A stretch of DNA of 64,000 nt, from positions 3,720,001 through 3,784,000 of the forward strand of contig NZ_CP108487.1 in NCBI RefSeq assembly GCF_036226525.1. The letters are read 5' to 3'. Below the pieces are notes generated by a model that saw only the letters and a program-made list of their open reading frames with translations, was not told the DNA's origin and did no database searches. Shown here in pieces: positions 36,247 through 45,142 of the stretch (the first letter of the stretch is position 1; each line of letters begins with the position of its first letter). The translations under genes were made by a program, and so were the position numbers. This stretch comes from Kribbella sp. NBC_01245. Its GTDB lineage: Bacteria > Actinomycetota > Actinomycetes > Propionibacteriales > Kribbellaceae.

Positions 36247-36559
36247 CGTGGTCCTTCAGTTGGATGCCGGGCACACGTCGATTTCCCCGCAGCGCGACGG
36301 CCGCGACCTCGCGGGATGCGCCGGGCTCGAAGCGCTGCGACGTTCCCGCCGGTACGTCCAGGCGGAAGCCGAACGCGGCGACCCGGTCGAACTCCAGCGC
36401 GGAGTTCGCGTCCGGCAAGTGCAAGTGCGACCCGATCTGGATCGGCCGATCGCCGGTATTGACCACCACCAAGGTGATTCGCTCAGCGCCGGCGTTCAAC
36501 TCGATCGTCCCCGGCTGGACCCGTACGGCGCCCGGGCCGCTCGTCCTGAGGCCGGCCAT
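36239..36559 (-). CDS. ureB: Urease beta subunit
   Basis: A 106-residue structural subunit: [40 protein letters not shown] and [20 protein letters not shown] are standard UreB blocks. The ATG overlaps the ureA stop by a single base, and the stop is within the start of ureC. Confidence 0.96.
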   Translation of the reverse strand: MAGLRTSGPGAVRVQPGTIELNAGAERITLVVVNTGDRPIQIGSHLHLPDANSALEFDRVAAFGFRLDVPAGTSQRFEPGASREVAAVALRGNRRVPGIQLKDHDG

Positions 36560-36861
36560 CAGAGGATCGGCTCGTGGATCGTGACCAGCTTGCGGCCATC
36601 CGGGAACGTCGCCTCGACCTGGACATCGCGCAACAACTCGGCCACGCCGTCCATCACCTCATCCCGGCTCAGCACCGTCCGGCCGCGTTCCATCAAGTCG
36701 GCCACCAGCGCACCTTCGCGGGCTCGTTCGATCACCCAGGTGCTCAGCAACGCGACCGCCTCGGGATGGTTGAGCCGCACACCCCTGGCCAACCGATCCC
36801 GCGCGACCATGCCGGCCACGGAGAGCAGGAGCTTCTCGGTTTCGGCAGGCGTGAGGTTCAT
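36559..36861 (-). CDS. ureA: Urease gamma subunit
   Basis: A 100-residue UreA. The ATG at 36861 gives the family start [20 protein letters not shown] and overlaps the transporter stop (ATGA); a longer open frame reaching 36984 lies within the transporter gene and is not used. The block [20 protein letters not shown] and the end LVTIHEPI are typical. Confidence 0.96.
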   Translation of the reverse strand: MNLTPAETEKLLLSVAGMVARDRLARGVRLNHPEAVALLSTWVIERAREGALVADLMERGRTVLSRDEVMDGVAELLRDVQVEATFPDGRKLVTIHEPIL

Positions 36862-38507
36862 GACGCCGGCAATACGTGGTCGGCAACCTTGTCCGTGCTG
36901 AGGCACAACGAGCACACGTAGGCCTCGTGAGTCGCACACGCGGCCATGTCGGGCCGCTCGTAGTCCTGACGACAGACGTGACAAGTCAGTACGTCGCCCG
37001 AGGGGTTCCCGTGCTCGTCGTACATCGGCAGGTCGATGCCGTCGTCGGTCCGGCGCAGGTAGTACCGGCCCTTGGTGGCAATGGCGATCACCGGCGGCAG
37101 GACGGCCGCGAGCACGATCGCGACGAGCGGGGAGTACGGCTTGATGGCGTCACCGAGTCCGCCGAAGAAGACGAGGATCGAGACGCCCGCGGCGACGAGC
37201 ATCGAGACGAACCCGACCGGGTTGATGTCGTACAACATGCCGCGACGGAATTCCGGCGCCTTCGGGGACAGGCCGAGCAGGTATTTGTTGATGGAGATAT
37301 CCGACGCCACCACCACGATCCAGGCGATACCGCAGTTCGCGTAGAACCCGAGAATGGTGTTGAGGAAGTCGAACATGTTCGCCTCCATCAGGACCAGCGC
37401 GATCACCAGGTTGAGCCCGAGGAAGACCAGTCGTCCCGGGTAGTGTTTCGTCAACCTGGTATAGGAATTCGTCCACGCCAGCGAGCCCGAATACGCGTTG
37501 GTGACGTTGATCTTGATCTGGCTGATCACCACCAGCACCACCGCCAGGGCCATCGCGAACCAACCCGGCAGGAAGCCCTGGTAGATCTCGAGGAATTGGT
37601 GCACCGGCTCATTCGCGACACCCGCGCCATCGGCAACGTTCGCGATCAGGTAGACGGCGAGGAACAGACCGACCACCTGCTTGATCGCGCCGAACACGAC
37701 CCAGCCCGGACCGGCCAGCAGCACGGCGGACCACCAGCGGCGCGAGTTCTCCGGGGTCTTCGGCGGCATGAACCGCAGGTAGTCGATCTGCTCCGCGATC
37801 TGCGCGATCAGCGAAAGGCAAACGCCCGCCGCGAGCAACATCGACCCGAAGTCCGTGCCGGTGTTGTCCTCACCGCGATAGGCGAAGAACGTCGACACCG
37901 AATCCGGATGCGAGACGACCAGGTAGACGAACGGCAGCACCATCAGCACAAGCCATAGCGGCGTCGTCCAGACCTGCAACGTCGAGAGCACCTTCATGCC
38001 GTAGATGACCAGCGGGAAGATGACCAAGGTGGAGACGGCATAACCCAACCAGAGTGGGATATTCAGGCCCAGCTCGAGTCCTTGGGCCATGATCGAACCC
38101 TCGAGCGCGAAGAAGATGAAGGTGAACGTCGCGAAGATGACGTTCGTGACCACCGAGCCGTAGTACCCGAAGCCGCTGCCGCGGGTGATCAGGTCGAGGT
38201 CGATGTTGTACCGCGCGGCGTAGTAGGCCAGCGGCAGACCGGTCAGAAAGATGACGACCGCGAAGATGCCGATCCCCCAGAGCGCGTTCGTCGTACCGTA
38301 GGAGATGCCGATATTCGCGCCGATCGCGAAGTCGGCCAGATACGCGATACCACCCAGCGCCGAGGTGGCGACGACCCCGGTGGACCATTTCCGGTAACTG
38401 CGCGGCGCGAACCGCAGGGTGTAATCCTCGAGCGTCTCGCGGGTCGCCGGATCGACGTCCAGCACACCGTGGCGGTCTTGCCGATCGAGCGTGGGTTCTA
38501 CGGTCAC
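36858..38507 (-). CDS. NCS1 family transporter with C-terminal zinc-ribbon-like tail
   Basis: A 549-residue membrane transporter with about 12 helices. The N-terminal signature [20 protein letters not shown] and [16 protein letters not shown] mark the NCS1 purine/allantoin/hydantoin group. After the last helix, residues 500-549 hold Cys509, Cys512, Cys524, His527, Cys532 and Cys535 (CHVC, CATH, CSLC), which looks like a treble-clef or zinc-ribbon metal site; this is unusual for NCS1 proteins. It is first in the urease operon and its stop overlaps ureA, so its cargo is probably urea or a compound that yields urea (allantoin, creatinine-like, or a ureide). GTG start with GGGGAG six bases upstream. 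Confidence 0.88.
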   Translation of the reverse strand: MTVEPTLDRQDRHGVLDVDPATRETLEDYTLRFAPRSYRKWSTGVVATSALGGIAYLADFAIGANIGISYGTTNALWGIGIFAVVIFLTGLPLAYYAARYNIDLDLITRGSGFGYYGSVVTNVIFATFTFIFFALEGSIMAQGLELGLNIPLWLGYAVSTLVIFPLVIYGMKVLSTLQVWTTPLWLVLMVLPFVYLVVSHPDSVSTFFAYRGEDNTGTDFGSMLLAAGVCLSLIAQIAEQIDYLRFMPPKTPENSRRWWSAVLLAGPGWVVFGAIKQVVGLFLAVYLIANVADGAGVANEPVHQFLEIYQGFLPGWFAMALAVVLVVISQIKINVTNAYSGSLAWTNSYTRLTKHYPGRLVFLGLNLVIALVLMEANMFDFLNTILGFYANCGIAWIVVVASDISINKYLLGLSPKAPEFRRGMLYDINPVGFVSMLVAAGVSILVFFGGLGDAIKPYSPLVAIVLAAVLPPVIAIATKGRYYLRRTDDGIDLPMYDEHGNPSGDVLTCHVCRQDYERPDMAACATHEAYVCSLCLSTDKVADHVLPAS

Positions 38508-38600
38508 GTCACTCCCCAGTCACTCCCACTGCTCCGGAGCTGGATGCATCCGGATGGAAGGAACCTAGGAGCGGCCTGTTTCCGCGAGATTTCGCAACGA

Positions 38601-38978
38601 CTACGTTCGTGTATTTCCATCTGGAAGTAAGTCGCCGAGCAGCACAGCCTCGATCTGCCGCTCCTCGGTGCGGACCCGCTCGGCGACGGCTATACCGACC
38701 GGCGAGAGCGCGGTGACGATGCGGCGGCGGTCGTCGGGGTGGATCCGCCGTACGACCAGACCGCGCTCGACCAGTTTGTCGACGTGCCTGGTCAGACTCG
38801 CCGCGGGCAAGGCGGCCGCCTCGGCGAGGGTCGACATCGGCTGACCGGGGTCGGCGAGCAGCACCGACAGGACGCGCCAGTGCTCGATGGTGAGCTCGAG
38901 CTCGGCAAGCGTGGGCAGCAGGCCCTGCTCGATCCGGCGCTCGAACTGCCGCAGCACCAGCAACAGGCTGGAAGTCAT
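38601..38978 (-). CDS. MarR family transcriptional regulator (urease-linked)
   Basis: A 125-residue MarR protein: HTH MSTLAEAAALPAASLTRHVD and wing RRIHPDDRRRIVTALSPVG. The ATG at 38978 has GGAGG eight bases upstream, preferred to an earlier in-frame start at 39011. It lies 93 bases upstream of the transporter-urease operon on the same strand and is divergent from the AmiC-like gene, with a 6-bp-arm palindrome between. It may control both; the effector is unknown. Confidence 0.9.
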   Translation of the reverse strand: MTSSLLLVLRQFERRIEQGLLPTLAELELTIEHWRVLSVLLADPGQPMSTLAEAAALPAASLTRHVDKLVERGLVVRRIHPDDRRRIVTALSPVGIAVAERVRTEERQIEAVLLGDLLPDGNTRT

Positions 38979-39004
38979 CAGTGGACCTCCTCCACATCGG
39001 TCAG

Positions 39005-39025
39005 CGACCATAGCCTAAGTGGTCG
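39005..39025. promoter_or_regulatory. MarR operator candidate
   Basis: CGACCA, nine bases, TGGTCG, in the 71-base gap between the MarR gene and the AmiC-like gene. Position and symmetry suit the adjacent MarR; binding is inferred. Confidence 0.45.
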
Positions 39026-39049
39026 ACTGCCCCGGGAGGTCAACATTGC

Positions 39050-40120
39050 GTGACGCCGATGCGTGACGTGTTGTCGATCGCCTTCGTGGTGCCGATGGGC
39101 GGGCCGACCGGGATCTACGGTCCGTCCTGCCTGGCCTGCGGTCAACTCGCGGTCGAGCAGCTGAACGCGCGCGACGGGATCGCCGGCCGCCAGGTCGAAC
39201 TCGTTCACGTCGACGCGGGCCGCGCGCCCTCCGTGGTCGCGGCTGAAGTCGGCCGCCTGGTCGATAGCGGCCGGGTGGATGCCGTTGCCGGCTGGCACAT
39301 CTCCGCGGTACGGGTCGCGCTGACCCAGCGGATCGGCGGCCGGGTGATCTACGCGTTCGCCGCGATGCACGAGGGCAGCGACGACACCCCTGGCGTGTTC
39401 ATGCTCGGCGAACGCCCGGTCAATCAACTGCTGCCCGCGACCCGGTGGATGCGTTCGGAGCTCGGCGCGGATCGATGGGTGGTGGTGGGCAACGATTACG
39501 TCTATCCCCGCGTCACCGGCGGCACCGCCCGGCGCGCGCTGACCGGGACGGGCTCCAGCATCGTGGACGAGGCCTATGTGCCGCTGGGTACGTCGGACTT
39601 CCGCGGCGTACTCGCGGATCTCGACCGGTCCGCGATCGACGGCGTGATCATGCTGCTGATGGGGCAGGACGCGGTCCACTTCAACCGCCAGTTCGCCCGC
39701 GCCGGTCTCAGCGATCGGCTATTGCGGTTGAGCCCTGCCATCGAGGAGAACACGCTGCTCGGTGCGGGCGCCGATGCCAACAACGGCCTGTACGCCGCGG
39801 CCGCGTACTTCGACGCCCTCGGCACGGTCGAGAGCGGCGAGTTCGCCCGCGAGTACAACGCCCGCTTCGGCCCCTGGGCACCAGCCCTGAACGCCGTCGG
39901 CGAATCCTGTTACGAGGCGATCCACTTCCTCGCCCGCGTCGGCCGCGTCACCGGCTCCATCGACGTAAGCGCCGCCGCCGCAATGACCTCAGGCCACTTC
40001 TACGACAGCCCGCGCGGCCTTCTCCGCCTAGCCGGCAACCTCGTCGACCAAGACGTCTACCTAGCCGCCGCGCACGGCCTCGACTTCCAAATCCAAGCCC
40101 AAATAGCCCACACCACCTGA
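39050..40120 (+). CDS. Signal-less AmiC/UrtA-like ligand-binding protein
   Basis: A 356-residue protein with the branched-chain amino acid/urea/amide binding fold: LSIAFVVPMGGPTGIYGPSC, AVEQLNARDGIAGRQVELVH and VDAVAGWHISAVRVALTQRI. No signal peptide or lipobox, so it should stay in the cytoplasm, like the amide sensor AmiC of Pseudomonas, which holds a regulator in check. No ABC permease or AmiR-type ANTAR gene adjoins it. The GTG at 39050 has GGGAGG ten bases upstream; an ATG at 39059 is possible. Its place next to a MarR gene and the urease operon suggests sensing of an amide or urea, which is inference. Confidence 0.8.
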   Translation: MTPMRDVLSIAFVVPMGGPTGIYGPSCLACGQLAVEQLNARDGIAGRQVELVHVDAGRAPSVVAAEVGRLVDSGRVDAVAGWHISAVRVALTQRIGGRVIYAFAAMHEGSDDTPGVFMLGERPVNQLLPATRWMRSELGADRWVVVGNDYVYPRVTGGTARRALTGTGSSIVDEAYVPLGTSDFRGVLADLDRSAIDGVIMLLMGQDAVHFNRQFARAGLSDRLLRLSPAIEENTLLGAGADANNGLYAAAAYFDALGTVESGEFAREYNARFGPWAPALNAVGESCYEAIHFLARVGRVTGSIDVSAAAAMTSGHFYDSPRGLLRLAGNLVDQDVYLAAAHGLDFQIQAQIAHTT

Positions 40121-40132
40121 CAGAATCCGGGC

Positions 40133-40807
40133 ATGCTGCGTGCCGTGCTCTTCGACCTCGACGACACCCTTGTCGACCAGCACTCCGCTGCCGTTGAAGC
40201 CGTTCTGGCTTGGGCCGCCGAGCGCGGCATCACGGAGCCGGACGTCAGCGAGAGATGGGCACGCGTATCCGAAACCCACTACACCCGATACCAACTGCGC
40301 GAGTTGACGTTCGAGGAGCAACGACGCGAGCGGGTTCGCGAGTTCCTGGACCTCAGCGTCAGCGACGACGAGGCGGACGCGATCTATTCCGGCTACCTGA
40401 CCCGCTATGAGGCGGCCTGGCGACTGTTCGACGACGCGATCCCTGCCCTTCGCCGAGCACGTGCGGCCGGCCTGACGGTCGGCGTGCTCACCAACGGCGA
40501 CGAGACCCACCAACGGTTCAAGCTCAACCTGCTCGGCCTCGCCGACGAGGTCGACCTCCTGATCGCGTCCTCCACCCTGCCGGCCGGCAAGCCCGCCCCC
40601 GCCGCCTTCCACCACGCCATCAACCGCATCCAGACGCCCGCGCCCGAAACGCTAATGGTCGGAAACTCCCTCGAGAACGACGTCCTCGGCGCCCAATCCG
40701 CCGGCCTACCCGCCGTCCTGCTAGACCGCCACAACGCCCACCCCCAGGCCGCCGTACCCCGCATCCAGTCCCTCAACGACCTCGACTTCAACCTTCCACC
40801 TCGCTGA
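40133..40807 (+). CDS. HAD family hydrolase
   Basis: A 224-residue HAD phosphatase: motif I FDLDDTL (Asp8, Asp10), motif II VLTNGD, Lys in PAGKPAPAAF, and motif IV GNSLENDVLGAQSAG. A four-helix cap sits between motifs I and II, as in subfamily I enzymes such as phosphoglycolate or YjjG-type nucleotidases. The substrate is not predictable. It follows the AmiC-like gene by 12 bases, so the two are probably co-transcribed. Confidence 0.88.
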   Translation: MLRAVLFDLDDTLVDQHSAAVEAVLAWAAERGITEPDVSERWARVSETHYTRYQLRELTFEEQRRERVREFLDLSVSDDEADAIYSGYLTRYEAAWRLFDDAIPALRRARAAGLTVGVLTNGDETHQRFKLNLLGLADEVDLLIASSTLPAGKPAPAAFHHAINRIQTPAPETLMVGNSLENDVLGAQSAGLPAVLLDRHNAHPQAAVPRIQSLNDLDFNLPPR

Positions 40808-40859
40808 CCAATCGTCGGCAAACGCCCGGTTCGACGACGGTAGAGGTCTGCTTTGGTGA

Positions 40860-41834
40860 TCAGGTTTCGTCGGTGTCGGGACGGGATCGGCCCGGACGGC
40901 GGCCTGGTCGCGGGGAGTTGCGTGCGGGTGGGGCGAGGTTCTGGGTACGACGACTCGCGGCTAGTCGGCGGCCGCCGTGGCCGGTCTCGGAACCGGTGCT
41001 CACGGGTCGCGGCTCGACCGGGTAGATGTCGCGCGCGATCGCCGACCGCTTGGGTGGCTCGGTGGCCGGATCGCTTGCCTCACGAGATGAGATCGCCCGC
41101 CAGCGAGTGGCACCGAGGACGGCGACTGTCGCCTCTTCCTCGACAACGGCCACCGATTGCGGTCGGCGCGAGGCCTTCTTCCCGGGCGTCGCCTTCTTCG
41201 CAGGCGTCGGCGCCAGCGCTTCCTTTTCGCGCGCGGTCATCTCGCGCGAGGGTTTCGCCGGACTCTTCGGCGCGCGATGGGTCTTGGGTGCGGGGAGTTT
41301 GGTGCGGAGGACGAGGCCGAGGCTGTGGGCGAGTTCGCGGACGACCGCGAGGTTGAGGGCGATCACCGGCAGGCTGACGGCACTCATCAGCACCGCCTGA
41401 CCGCCGACGGCCCAGTCCTCCGGACCGGTTCGCCACATTGCCCCGAACATCACCACCAGGCAGATATTGGTCAGACCGCCCGCGAGCGTGGTGGCGACCG
41501 TCCAGCGCAACACCGGGCCGCTCAGCTCGAGATCGTCGGCCGCCGCGATCAGGCAGCCGATCAACCCGGCCAGCAGCGGCACCGTGTAAAGCGCCGCCAG
41601 GCCGAGACCGGTCCCGCCCAGCACGTAGAGCGCGTCGAACACGAGCGCCGTACCGGCCAGCGCCCCGGCGAAACAAACCACCATCGGGTGGAACGCCCGG
41701 ATCAGACTCAGGGCATCCGCACCGAGATTCCCGAGCGCCCGAACGATATTGCTGAGCAAAAGACCCTTCCCCGCGAGTCGAAACGAAACCGCTGCCTTGA
41801 TTCTGCCTTCTTTCGCCGGTTCCTGCTTCAGCAC
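40860..41834 (-). CDS. Hypothetical membrane protein with basic cytoplasmic tail
   Basis: A 324-residue protein not matched to a family. The first 180 residues hold about four hydrophobic helices (ALAGTALVFDALYVLGGTGL, ALYTVPLLAGLIGCLIAAAD and others); the last 140 are Lys/Arg/Pro/Ala-rich (KTHRAPKSPAKPSREMTARE, TPAKKATPGKKASRRPQ), with histone-tail-like composition, and probably disordered. It is divergent from the AurF-like gene across a palindrome. Confidence 0.65.
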   Translation of the reverse strand: MLKQEPAKEGRIKAAVSFRLAGKGLLLSNIVRALGNLGADALSLIRAFHPMVVCFAGALAGTALVFDALYVLGGTGLGLAALYTVPLLAGLIGCLIAAADDLELSGPVLRWTVATTLAGGLTNICLVVMFGAMWRTGPEDWAVGGQAVLMSAVSLPVIALNLAVVRELAHSLGLVLRTKLPAPKTHRAPKSPAKPSREMTAREKEALAPTPAKKATPGKKASRRPQSVAVVEEEATVAVLGATRWRAISSREASDPATEPPKRSAIARDIYPVEPRPVSTGSETGHGGRRLAASRRTQNLAPPARNSPRPGRRPGRSRPDTDET

Positions 41835-41838
41835 CGTA

Positions 41839-41859
41839 TGTTACATTTTCGATGTCACA
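41839..41859. promoter_or_regulatory. Palindromic operator candidate before the AurF-like gene
   Basis: TGTTACAT, five bases, ATGTCACA: 8-bp arms with one mismatch between the divergent genes, 37 bases before the AurF-like start. The style is that of TetR/FadR-type sites, but no regulator gene of that kind adjoins it. Confidence 0.5.
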
Positions 41860-41895
41860 TGAGGAGTGGCGGATATCCGGTCAAAGGAGGCAGGT

Positions 41896-42777
41896 ATGTC
41901 CAGCACTGATCACGCGGTGGCCCGGCGGTTGCTCGACTCGGCCGCGCAGTTGTCGTACGACCCGGCCGTCGAGGTCGATTGGGACACTCCCGTCGATCCG
42001 GACCACTACGGCATGAGCCCGGAGTGGAGCACGCTCTACGGCACGGCGCTTTGGGCTGAGCTGACGCCTGCTCTGCAGCGCGAGTTGACCCGGCACGAGT
42101 CGGCATCCGTCGCCAGCACGGGGATCTGGTTCGAGATGATCCTGCAGCAGATGATGTTGCGCGACATCTATCGCACTCCGCCGGCCGATGCCGAATTCCA
42201 GTGGACGCTGACCGAGATCGCGGACGAGTGCCGCCACTCGATCATGTTCGCCCGGACCTGCGCGAAACTCGGCACCCCGCCGTACCGGCCGACGCGCACC
42301 GTGCTCGAACTCGGTCGCGCCTTCAAGACCTTGGCGTACGGCGAATCGGCGTACGCGGCGATTCTCGTCGCCGAGGAAGTGCTCGACGTGATGCAGCGCG
42401 ACTGGATGCGCGACGACCGGGTGGCGCCGTTCATCCGTACGGTCAACAACATCCACGTGGTGGAGGAATCCCGGCACATGAAGTTCGCCCGGGACGAGGC
42501 GCGCGAGCGGTTGCGAGGCGCCAGCCCGGCGAGGCGTCGTACGAGCGCGTTCGTGGTGGCCGCGGCGGCGTACTTCATCGTGACGAGCATGGTCAGCGAC
42601 GACGTCTACGCTAACGTCGGACTGGACCCGCGGCGCGCTCTTCGCGAGGCACGGGCGAACGAGCATCACAAGTCGCTGATGCGATCGAGTTGTGCCGGCC
42701 TGATGGACTTCCTCGGCTCGGTCGGGCTGCTCACGCGGCCGGCGATCCGGATCTACCAGCGCGCCAACCTGATTTGA
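41896..42777 (+). CDS. AurF-type diiron oxygenase
   Basis: A 293-residue helical protein of the p-aminobenzoate N-oxygenase (AurF) family. The ATG has AAAGGAGG ideally spaced. Diiron ligand motifs are visible as EMILQQMMLRDIYR, EIADECRHSIMFAR, AILVAEEVLDVMQR, VVEESRHMKFARDE and ANEHHKSLM. Characterised members oxidise aryl amines or hydroxylate carbons using O2 and need electrons from a partner. The gene for an FprB-like ferredoxin reductase starts two bases after its stop and is the obvious partner. There are no biosynthetic genes around, so the substrate is open. Confidence 0.88.
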   Translation: MSSTDHAVARRLLDSAAQLSYDPAVEVDWDTPVDPDHYGMSPEWSTLYGTALWAELTPALQRELTRHESASVASTGIWFEMILQQMMLRDIYRTPPADAEFQWTLTEIADECRHSIMFARTCAKLGTPPYRPTRTVLELGRAFKTLAYGESAYAAILVAEEVLDVMQRDWMRDDRVAPFIRTVNNIHVVEESRHMKFARDEARERLRGASPARRRTSAFVVAAAAYFIVTSMVSDDVYANVGLDPRRALREARANEHHKSLMRSSCAGLMDFLGSVGLLTRPAIRIYQRANLI

Positions 42778-42778
42778 G

Positions 42779-44320
42779 ATGGCGTTCGCGATCACCCAGA
42801 CCTGCTGCAGCGACGCCACCTGCGTTTCGGTCTGCCCGGTCAACTGCATCCACCCGACGCCCGACGACCCGGACTTCGGCAAGACAGAGATGCTGTACGT
42901 CGATCCGCAGACGTGTATCGACTGTGGAGCTTGCGCCGACGCTTGTCCGGTAGACGCGATCTTCCCGGTTGACGAGCTTCCTGCGGCTCAGGCGTCGTAT
43001 GCCGGTCTTAACGCGTCGTACTACGCGGACAAGCCGTTGGCGCCTGTGGTCGCTGGGCCTACGTTTCACGCTTGGGGGCCGCCGTCGTTCCACCGGAGCT
43101 TGCCGGCCGACTTCGCGCCTCTGCGGGTTGCGGTTGTTGGTACTGGGCCTGCGGGGATGTACGCGGCTGAGGATCTACTGCTGAATACGAACGCGCAGGT
43201 GACGTTTGTGGACCGTTTGCCGCTTGCTGGCGGGTTGATCCGGTATGGCGTGGCGCCGGATCACCTGTCTACTAAGAAGATCGGTGAGACGTTTGAGAGG
43301 TTGTACCGGCATCCGCGGGCTCGGTTGAGGCTTGGCGCTGAGGTTGGTCATGGGGAGTTGGCGGCCTCGTATGATGCGGTGATCTATGCCGTTGGGGCTA
43401 CGGACGATCGGCGGTTGGGGATTCCGGGTGAGGATCTGCCGGGCAGCGTCGGGGCTGGTGCGGTCGTTGCCTGGTACAACGATCATCCCGAGGCGGTGCG
43501 GATCGCGTGTGACAGCGAGCGGGTAGTGGTGGTGGGGACGGGCAATGTCGCGTTGGACATCGCGCGGATCCTGCTCAGCGATCCGGCAGCACTTGCCGCG
43601 ACCGGGATGCCGTCCGACGTCTTAGCGTCCCTTGGGAAGGTGCGCGAGGTGGTCTTGCTTGGGCGACGCGGGCCCGCCGAAGCGGCGTACACCGGCTCTG
43701 AGTTCCTAGCGATGCGGTCGCTACCTGGCGTTGAGGTCGTCGTGGACTCCGCGGGCTGCGCCCCCGATCCTGGTGTCGGGCAGACCGGACTACTGGCTGG
43801 GATGCGCGCCAACGATCCTGATGTCGGGCAGACCGGACTGCTGGCTGGGGTGCGCGCCAACGATTCTGGGGGCGGGAAGGCCGGGCTGTTGGCTGGGGTG
43901 AAGGTCGAGAAGGTCGACTGGGCTCGGCCGCCTGGGGTTGGGCGTCGGTTGGTACTGCGGTTCGGTTCGGTGCCGTCGCGGGTGTTGGGTTCCGCCGCCG
44001 TTCGGGGGTTGGCGTTGGCTGATGGCACCGAGATTCCGGCGGGATTGGTAGTGCGGGCGATCGGCTTCCGCGGGCGGCCGATCCCGGGCCTGCCCTTCGA
44101 CGAGACCACTGGGACCGTGCCTCATTCGGCCGGCCGAGTGGACGGCGTGCCTTTCACCTACGTCGTCGGCTGGATCAAACGCGGCCCATCCGGCGGTATC
44201 GGCACCAACCGCCCCTGCGCCCGCGAAACCGTCTCCACCCTCCTCGCCGACACCCTCGCCACCCGCCGGCCCCACCAACCCACTCCGCCCTCCCCCATTC
44301 GCAAGAGCCGCCCGCTCTAG
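42779..44320 (+). CDS. FprB-type ferredoxin-NADP reductase with fused 7Fe ferredoxin domain
   Basis: A 513-residue electron-transfer flavoprotein. Residues 1-60 hold ferredoxin clusters (TCVSVCPVNC, CIDCGACADACPVD). The rest is an adrenodoxin-reductase-like module with FAD site VVGTGPAGMYAAE, NADP site VVVGTGNVALDIAR and the late GWIKRGPSGGIGTN. It should pass electrons from NADPH to the adjacent diiron oxygenase. An insert at about residues 330-377 consists of three 16-residue repeats (GQTGLLAG core, 48 bp each), and the C-terminal tail (PTPPSPIRKSRPL) reads into a tandem-repeat array that follows the gene. Both look like recent local duplications. Confidence 0.93.
   Translation: MAFAITQTCCSDATCVSVCPVNCIHPTPDDPDFGKTEMLYVDPQTCIDCGACADACPVDAIFPVDELPAAQASYAGLNASYYADKPLAPVVAGPTFHAWGPPSFHRSLPADFAPLRVAVVGTGPAGMYAAEDLLLNTNAQVTFVDRLPLAGGLIRYGVAPDHLSTKKIGETFERLYRHPRARLRLGAEVGHGELAASYDAVIYAVGATDDRRLGIPGEDLPGSVGAGAVVAWYNDHPEAVRIACDSERVVVVGTGNVALDIARILLSDPAALAATGMPSDVLASLGKVREVVLLGRRGPAEAAYTGSEFLAMRSLPGVEVVVDSAGCAPDPGVGQTGLLAGMRANDPDVGQTGLLAGVRANDSGGGKAGLLAGVKVEKVDWARPPGVGRRLVLRFGSVPSRVLGSAAVRGLALADGTEIPAGLVVRAIGFRGRPIPGLPFDETTGTVPHSAGRVDGVPFTYVVGWIKRGPSGGIGTNRPCARETVSTLLADTLATRRPHQPTPPSPIRKSRPL
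43766..43909 (+). repeat. Three in-frame 48-bp tandem repeats inside the FprB-type gene
   Basis: Units start at 43766, 43814 and 43862 (GATCCTGGTGTCGGGCAGAC in unit 1). Units 1 and 2 are almost identical; unit 3 has drifted. They add 16 residues each without breaking the frame. Confidence 0.9.
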
Positions 44321-44514
44321 CTCGCCCCGCCCTCCCATTTCCGAGGACGGCCCGCTCCAGCTCGCTCAGCGCCCCCCCACCCGCGAGGCGGCCCGATCTA
44401 GCTCGTTCAGCGCCCCCCACCCGCGAGGCGGCTCGTTCTAGCCCATTCAGCGCGCTCCCCATCTCCGAGGCGACCCGTCCTAGCCCGTTCAACAGCCCCA
44501 ATTCCGAGCGTCGA
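44311..44514 (+). repeat. Five tandem repeats of about 41 bp
   Basis: Units start near 44311, 44351, 44392, 44432 and 44474, with consensus CCCGnTCTAGCTCGTTCAGC followed by GCCCCCCACCCGCGAGGCGG. The first unit contains the end of the FprB-type gene including its stop codon. The function is unknown; the units are GC-rich and slightly diverged. Confidence 0.75.
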
Positions 44515-44649
44515 CCCTCGGAATAGGGGGTGGGACTCGCCAAACTTGGGGGGTCGACTCCCCATTCCGAGGGTCGACCCGCGGAATAGGAGCGACCGGG
44601 TCGGGCCCGATCGCGTCGGAGTCGCGGCACGGATGGCGGGGGTTTGGGG
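44321..44649. other. Gene-free gap filled by repeats
   Basis: The 329 bases between convergent FprB-type and MarR genes consist of the 41-bp repeats, then the two 24-bp palindromes, then about 60 bases of plain sequence. No gene seen. Confidence 0.7.
44501..44587. repeat. Two 24-bp palindromes centred on GTCGAC
   Basis: ATTCCGAG-CGTCGACC-CTCGGAAT at 44501-44524 and ATTCCGAG-GGTCGACC-CGCGGAAT at 44564-44587, each with two mismatched bases. They could fold as hairpins between the convergent genes, or serve as protein sites. Confidence 0.7.
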
Positions 44650-45138
44650 TCAGGCGTCGGTGGCTAGGACTAGGCGGCGGAGGAGGTTGTTCAGGAGGTC
44701 CTGGTCCTTGGCGGGGAGGTGGCGGATGAGGTCTTGTTCGACCTTTTGCTGGTCCTCGATCGTGCGTTCCCAGATCTTGTGGCCTTCGCGGGTGAGCGTG
44801 ACGAGGACGCGGCGGCGGTCGTCGCGGTCGTGGTCGCGTCGCAGGTAACCCGCTCGCTCCATCGCGTCGAGGCGGCTGGTCAGCGTGGCCGGGGACAGGC
44901 TGAGGTGTTTGGCGAGCTCGCCCGGCGTGGCCCGGTACGGCGCTCCGCCGCGGCGCAGCATGTGCAGGGTTTTGAAGCCCCAGTGCGGGAGGTTGTGGGC
45001 CGAGAGCGCGGCCTCACGCTGGCGGTCGAGATGCCGGACCAGCACCTGCATCCGGACGGCGATGCCCTCGACTCGCGCGTCGATACCTTCCTGCTCGTCG
45101 CGCCAGAGTTCGATGTGGGCATCCACGAAGTCCTTCAT
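44650..45138 (-). CDS. MarR family transcriptional regulator
   Basis: A 162-residue MarR protein: long N-terminal dimer helix, HTH ATPGELAKHLSLSPATLTSR and wing RRDHDRDDRRRVLVTLTREG. The palindrome-like CAAAC...GTTTG lies just upstream (45143-45168), suggesting autoregulation. The divergent gene at 45290 may also be under its control. Confidence 0.9.
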   Translation of the reverse strand: MKDFVDAHIELWRDEQEGIDARVEGIAVRMQVLVRHLDRQREAALSAHNLPHWGFKTLHMLRRGGAPYRATPGELAKHLSLSPATLTSRLDAMERAGYLRRDHDRDDRRRVLVTLTREGHKIWERTIEDQQKVEQDLIRHLPAKDQDLLNNLLRRLVLATDA

Positions 45139-45142
45139 AGTC

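Noticed and set aside
34991-36901. 636-codon open frame on the plus strand opposite ureC/ureB/ureA
   Set aside because: GC-rich shadow of the urease genes; Arg/Ser/Pro-rich translation without motifs or a ribosome-binding site.
38578-38593. GTTTC-6-ATTTC, seen as a GlnR-like box upstream of the transporter-urease operon
   Set aside because: Only one half resembles the GlnR consensus (GAAAC); the other half is not GTnAC. Nitrogen control is plausible but this site alone is not enough.
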